From Oscillospiraceae bacterium (GTDB taxonomy: Bacteria; Bacillota_A; Clostridia; Oscillospirales; Oscillospiraceae): a DNA stretch of 8,467 nt. How positions within the stretch are numbered: the first letter of the stretch is position 1; the number at the start of each line of letters is the position of its first letter. Below the pieces are notes generated by a model that saw nothing but the letters and a program-made list of their open reading frames with translations, did not search any database and was not told the origin of the DNA. Below are positions 6,192 through 8,467 of this stretch, one piece after another. The translations under genes were made by a program, and so were the position numbers. Location: the NCBI GenBank assembly GCA_016302005.1, contig JAEDOK010000074.1, positions 1-8,467 on the forward strand, written 5' to 3'.

Positions 6192-6220
6192 ACTGTAGCA
6201 TAAATCACGCTTTCCGTCAA
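6192..6220 (-). promoter_or_regulatory. Sigma-A promoter for the HTH-like/zinc-ribbon operon
   Basis: On the - strand: -35 TTGACG (6215-6220), a 17-bp spacer, an extended -10 TGC, then TACAGT (6192-6197). Transcription would start near 6185, about 13 nt before GTG 6172, leaving just enough leader for the AGAGGTGAT binding site. This separates the operon from the upstream XRE gene. Confidence 0.8.
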
Positions 6221-6240
6221 TCGCTTTTGTCCGGCAAAAA

Positions 6241-6278
6241 ACAAGCCCGTCCTATGCTGACAGCATAGGACAAGCCCG
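6241..6278. repeat. Inverted repeat framed by a direct repeat, possible operator or terminator
   Basis: An 11-bp perfect inverted repeat (GTCCTATGCTG / CAGCATAGGAC) lies at 6249-6271 around one central base. It is bracketed by two exact copies of acaagcccg (6241-6249 and 6270-6278, period 29). On the - strand it follows the XRE stop codon by about 22 nt and is followed 8 nt later by a T6 run, so it could act as a weak terminator for that gene. It also lies about 29 nt upstream of the -35 box of the next operon, so an operator role is possible. Confidence 0.65.
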
Positions 6279-6299
6279 AAAGAATCGCTTATAATGATG

Positions 6300-6635
6300 T
6301 CAAAGCTCGTCGATCTTATCGGCAAGCGCTTTGACCGTGCTTAAAAACACCTTGACCTGCGCTTCGTTCTTCCCCTGAAGCCGTGCGCCGATCGCGGTCA
6401 GCACATGCTTCGGCTCAGACGCCGCGTCAAACAGCAGGTAGTCCATGCTGACCTCCAGCGCGGAGGCGATTTGAAACGCCGTCTGCAAGGAGGGAATCCT
6501 CGTGCCGCGCTCAATGTGCCCGATGTGGGCGGTGGAAAGCGCGCAAAGCTCACCAAGCTTTTCCTGCGTGATGCCTTTTTTCTGACGCGCCGCCCGAATC
6601 CGCTGCCCGATTGCCTTATAATCCAGCTCCTGCAT
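6300..6635 (-). CDS. XRE-family HTH transcriptional regulator
   Basis: A 111-aa protein with a complete HTH_3/XRE domain at about 8-66: IGQRIRAARQKKGITQEKLGELCALSTAHIGHIERGTRIPSL and the following IASALEVSMDYLL helix. The recognition helix region (STAHIGHIERG) is typical. The C-terminal 40 residues are a short tail with no recognisable ligand or protease domain, which suggests a simple dimeric repressor. A strong site, GGAGGTGA, lies about 8 nt before the ATG. The gene is divergent from the lipoprotein operon starting at 6778, with an intergenic region rich in repeats, so local autoregulation and control of the + strand operon are likely. This is inference from layout. The DNA target and inducer are unknown. 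Confidence 0.93.
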   Translation of the reverse strand: MQELDYKAIGQRIRAARQKKGITQEKLGELCALSTAHIGHIERGTRIPSLQTAFQIASALEVSMDYLLFDAASEPKHVLTAIGARLQGKNEAQVKVFLSTVKALADKIDEL

Positions 6636-6653
6636 GGTGTCTCACCTCCTGCT

Positions 6654-6678
6654 CTGTTTTTATTTTACCGAAAAACAG
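6654..6678. repeat. Inverted repeat in the leader of the XRE gene
   Basis: CTGTTTTT (6654-6661) and AAAAACAG (6671-6678) form an 8-bp perfect inverted repeat with a 9-nt spacer, just upstream of the Shine-Dalgarno sequence of the XRE gene. It could be an operator half-site pair or a weak leader hairpin. The XRE promoter itself was not clearly identified. Confidence 0.45.
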
Positions 6679-6692
6679 GCGGGTAATAAATC

Positions 6693-6742
6693 GACTATTA
6701 GAATTATTTCTTGACTATAAGCATTATTTATACTATAGTATA
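6693..6742. promoter_or_regulatory. Operator-like repeats in the divergent control region
   Basis: Two imperfect 17-bp direct repeats, gactattagaattattt-type at 6693-6709 and gactataagcattattt-type at 6713-6729, are spaced exactly 20 bp apart (15 of 17 positions match). A related actatag block lies at 6732-6738. A perfect 14-bp palindrome, TATACTATAGTATA, spans 6729-6742. The repeats cover the -35 and the palindrome the -10 of the + strand promoter. Likely binding sites for the adjacent XRE regulator; this is inferred. Confidence 0.6.
6711..6739 (+). promoter_or_regulatory. Sigma-A promoter for the lipoprotein operon
   Basis: -35 TTGACT (6711-6716), a 17-bp spacer and -10 TATAGT (6734-6739). 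Transcription would start near 6746, giving a leader of about 32 nt to ATG 6778. The -10 lies within the 14-bp palindrome. Confidence 0.82.
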
Positions 6743-6777
6743 TTCATCATAAAAGAATGAGAGGGTTCTGAATAACT

Positions 6778-7344
6778 ATGAAAAAGTTCTTGGTTTTTGC
6801 AATCTGTATGGTCTTGATACTGCCACTGATGGGGTGCAACAGCAATACGAAAGGTACAACCGGCAAGGAGGAAACGCTTTTGCCTTTTGATTTGCAGTTT
6901 GGTGATTCCTACGATGTCTGCACGGAAAAGCATGAAATGCCGGCACTGGAGCCCGCCTCTGCAAATTCCGGTTATTTTTGCAGCCCCGACTATAGTGTTT
7001 CGCCGGACAACGTTTTCAACGGCTTTACTTGGAGCGAGGATATCAGCACTTTGTTCTTGCTCCCGATGGCAAGCTACAGCTTCAACGAAGATAAGCTCCT
7101 ATATGAATACTACATTATAGTGACACCCTCCTCTGAAGCCGAGGCAGAGCGCGCCTTTAACGCATGGGCGAATTGGCTCTCTGAAAAGCTCGGCATCCAG
7201 GCGCAATATAATGAGGAAGCGGACAGTCTGACTGCACGGCTGGAAACCGCAGAGCTTCGTGTCACGGTCGTTTTAGAGCAAGAGGCGGACGGCGATTTCC
7301 TCCTCTACGCAGTCCTGCACTGCCGTACCTACGAGCTTCAATAG
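6778..7344 (+). CDS. Predicted lipoprotein of unknown function
   Basis: A 188-aa protein with a classic lipoprotein signal: two lysines (2-3), a hydrophobic core (4-16), and the lipobox LMGC with C20 as the lipidated cysteine. The mature protein is expected on the outer face of the membrane. It begins with a short polar linker (21-32) and has a mixed domain containing aromatic and acidic stretches, with no motif I recognise. The binding site GAGAGGG (6759-6765) is 12 nt from the ATG, slightly long but the only candidate. It is the first gene of a three-gene + strand run controlled by the promoter at 6711-6739. It may be under the XRE regulator. No ligand or enzyme role can be assigned. Confidence 0.82.
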   Translation: MKKFLVFAICMVLILPLMGCNSNTKGTTGKEETLLPFDLQFGDSYDVCTEKHEMPALEPASANSGYFCSPDYSVSPDNVFNGFTWSEDISTLFLLPMASYSFNEDKLLYEYYIIVTPSSEAEAERAFNAWANWLSEKLGIQAQYNEEADSLTARLETAELRVTVVLEQEADGDFLLYAVLHCRTYELQ

Positions 7345-7380
7345 CTGCGGTCGCTCCGCATAAAAGAAAGAGGGGCTTTC

Positions 7381-8082
7381 GTGCTTATGACGAAAAGAGT
7401 TTTTTCAATAACCCTTTGTAAAATGAAAAAACAGTCTACTCTGATTGCGCTGCTGCTTTTGCTGCTTCTGACGCTATGTGCCTGCGAGACACATACGCAT
7501 GATTACGAGGTAACGAGTGAAAAAGCAGCATCCTGCACCGGTCAGGGGTATATTACATACCGCTGCAAAGAATGTGGGAATACATATCAAGAAACGCTGC
7601 CTACTGCCGGACATAGCTTGGAGGAAGCAACCTGCAAGCAGCCGAAAACCTGCAAGGTATGCGGAGAGACATTCGGAGGAGCGCTCAATCACAGCATAGA
7701 CCCCTTAACCGGCAAGTGCTCGTATTGCGGCGAAGCGATCATCACTCTCGCCAAGGGGTTGCCTGCGACCTATGCATACACTTGGGGCTACGGAACCTAT
7801 ACCGAATTGAAAATAACCTCTGTCTCCTTCACATGGTTTTCTGATGAACTGACTGTCCACGTCACAGGAGAGAAAACTTACGATTGGAAGGGCGACTATG
7901 GAACGACGACCCCTTACTTTCTGGTAATTTTAAGAGATGCAAGCGGAAAGGTACTTGCAACGGAAAAGTGGTACTCATGGGATGACATCATCGTAGGGCA
8001 GACTTTTCATGGGAAAATTACCTTTCCCGGTGTCACGCAGGGGGAGAAATATACGATAGAGTTGGCTGACTATGAGATCTGA
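7381..8082 (+). CDS. Cys-rich CxxC-repeat lipoprotein of unknown function
   Basis: A 233-aa protein with a poly-Leu signal peptide (about 15-33) ending in LCAC, with C35 as the likely lipidated cysteine. The next 80 residues hold three CxxC pairs (C62/C65, C91/C94, C113/C116) plus C52 and C85, with His residues at HTHDY (38-40), GH (77-78) and NH (103-104), like tandem small zinc-ribbon or disulfide units. This repeat style is seen in surface proteins of Clostridia. The C-terminal half (about 125-233) is rich in aromatic and beta-forming residues and looks like a beta-sandwich. GTG 7381 is used because GAGGGG lies 5 nt upstream; ATG 7387 or ATG 7423 are alternatives, the last giving a more usual signal peptide but lacking a good binding site. 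The gene starts 36 nt after the previous one, which suggests an operon. Confidence 0.8.
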   Translation: MLMTKRVFSITLCKMKKQSTLIALLLLLLLTLCACETHTHDYEVTSEKAASCTGQGYITYRCKECGNTYQETLPTAGHSLEEATCKQPKTCKVCGETFGGALNHSIDPLTGKCSYCGEAIITLAKGLPATYAYTWGYGTYTELKITSVSFTWFSDELTVHVTGEKTYDWKGDYGTTTPYFLVILRDASGKVLATEKWYSWDDIIVGQTFHGKITFPGVTQGEKYTIELADYEI

Positions 8083-8174
8083 CATTTGACCTGCAGTTCC
8101 CTCGACATAGGCAGAGACATTTCGCAGCCTTTTATGAGAAATGTTTTAGTAATACAGAAGGAGAGAAAGAGAAA
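8083..8174. other. Spacer between the Cys-rich lipoprotein and the zinc-ribbon gene
   Basis: Ninety-two bases with a weak 7-bp inverted repeat (acatttc 8117-8123 / gaaatgt 8138-8144) and no T-run behind it, so it is not a convincing terminator. AAGGAG (8158-8163) serves the next gene. No clear promoter is seen: TTGACC at 8086-8091 lacks a good -10 at the right distance. Confidence 0.4.
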
Positions 8175-8405
8175 ATGAAAAGTTGTGCCAAATGTGGAAA
8201 AGCTGTTGGCGACAGTGCGCCGTTTTGTCCGAATTGCGGTTGCTCCGCTTTTCATACCGACAACGGCTTAGAGGGTGGTTTTTCAGAGATGCTGAACATG
8301 CTTTGCCAAAAAAGTCCTACCCTTGCGAAAATTGCTATGGTCATTTTAGCAATGGTCGCAGTTGGACTCATTGGTGTAGTGATTTGGTTCTTTTGGCTGT
8401 CATGA
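8175..8405 (+). CDS. Small zinc-ribbon, single-pass membrane protein
   Basis: A 76-aa protein. An N-terminal zinc ribbon (C4, C7, C18, C21: CAKCG ... FCPNCG) is followed by a short linker and one membrane helix near the C-terminus (about 52-75). The arrangement is like the N-terminal part of the 283-aa protein encoded at 4886-5737, but without an outer domain. AAGGAG is 11 nt upstream of the ATG. It follows the Cys-rich lipoprotein gene on the same strand and probably shares its transcript, though the 92-nt gap leaves room for its own promoter. The function is unknown; such proteins are frequent in Clostridia and may be membrane-bound adaptors. Confidence 0.85.
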   Translation: MKSCAKCGKAVGDSAPFCPNCGCSAFHTDNGLEGGFSEMLNMLCQKSPTLAKIAMVILAMVAVGLIGVVIWFFWLS

Positions 8406-8420
8406 CTCCATATCTAATAC

Positions 8421-8458
8421 TGAAAACCGATTAAAATATTCATTTCAATCGGTTTTCA
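8421..8458. terminator. Terminator-like hairpin at the end of the zinc-ribbon gene
   Basis: tgaaaaccgatt (8421-8432) pairs perfectly with aatcggttttca (8447-8458) over 12 bp with a 14-nt loop. It lies 16 nt past the stop codon. The T-run (TTTT) is within the stem arm on both strands, and the window ends too soon to see a T-tract behind it, so termination is likely but not certain. Confidence 0.6.
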
Positions 8459-8467
8459 ACGCCGTAC

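Noticed and set aside
6173..6325. N-terminal extension of the 140-aa HTH-like protein, starting inside the XRE gene
   Set aside because: A clear promoter (6192-6220) and an AGAGGTGAT site would lie inside the longer frame, and the extension covers the palindrome at 6249-6271.
7346..7360. Short hairpin (tgcgg / ccgca) between the two lipoprotein genes
   Set aside because: Only a 5-bp stem and no T-run; the next gene follows within 36 nt. Not a convincing terminator.

Overview
The window looks like chromosomal DNA of a Gram-positive, gut-type Clostridia, most likely Oscillospirales/Ruminococcaceae-like. The reasons are GGAGG-type ribosome binding sites, sigma-A promoters, lipoproteins with Gram-positive signal peptides, zinc-ribbon membrane proteins, and repeat-rich intergenic DNA with degenerate 'attcact' strings. 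This placement is inference; there is no rRNA or other phylogenetic marker except uvrB.

Layout. Bases 1-397 are non-coding: a perfect 20-bp inverted repeat, repeat fragments, a strong terminator hairpin, and directly behind it an extended -10 promoter. Bases 398-2181 hold a translationally coupled pair on the + strand: an M42-family metallo-aminopeptidase and a membrane-anchored DUF218 (YdcF/SanA-like) protein. Bases 2182-2674 are an intergenic mosaic of dispersed repeats ending in a bidirectional terminator. Bases 2675-4636 (- strand) encode a complete UvrB, the helicase-like subunit of the UvrABC excision nuclease. Bases 4637-4885 carry the fullest copy of a structured, roughly 120-bp dispersed repeat.

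The right half (4886-8405) looks like a self-contained, divergently transcribed accessory module with visibly lower GC in its right arm. On the - strand are an XRE repressor-like gene (6300-6635), then an independently promoted pair: a 140-aa HTH-like protein (5750-6172) and a membrane protein with an N-terminal zinc ribbon (4886-5737). On the + strand, from an AT-rich control region with 20-bp-spaced direct repeats and a 14-bp palindrome over the -10 box, run a predicted lipoprotein (6778-7344), a Cys-rich CxxC-repeat lipoprotein (7381-8082) and a small zinc-ribbon/one-TM protein (8175-8405). A terminator-like hairpin closes the window.

How the genes may work together: the left pair couples cytosolic peptide trimming with an envelope-associated protein of unknown role. 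UvrB is housekeeping. The right module is best read, as inference, as a repressor-controlled set of envelope and membrane proteins of unknown function. The most unusual non-coding features are the structured dispersed repeat (five copies or fragments) and the inverted arrangement of repeat modules on both sides of the M42-DUF218 pair.
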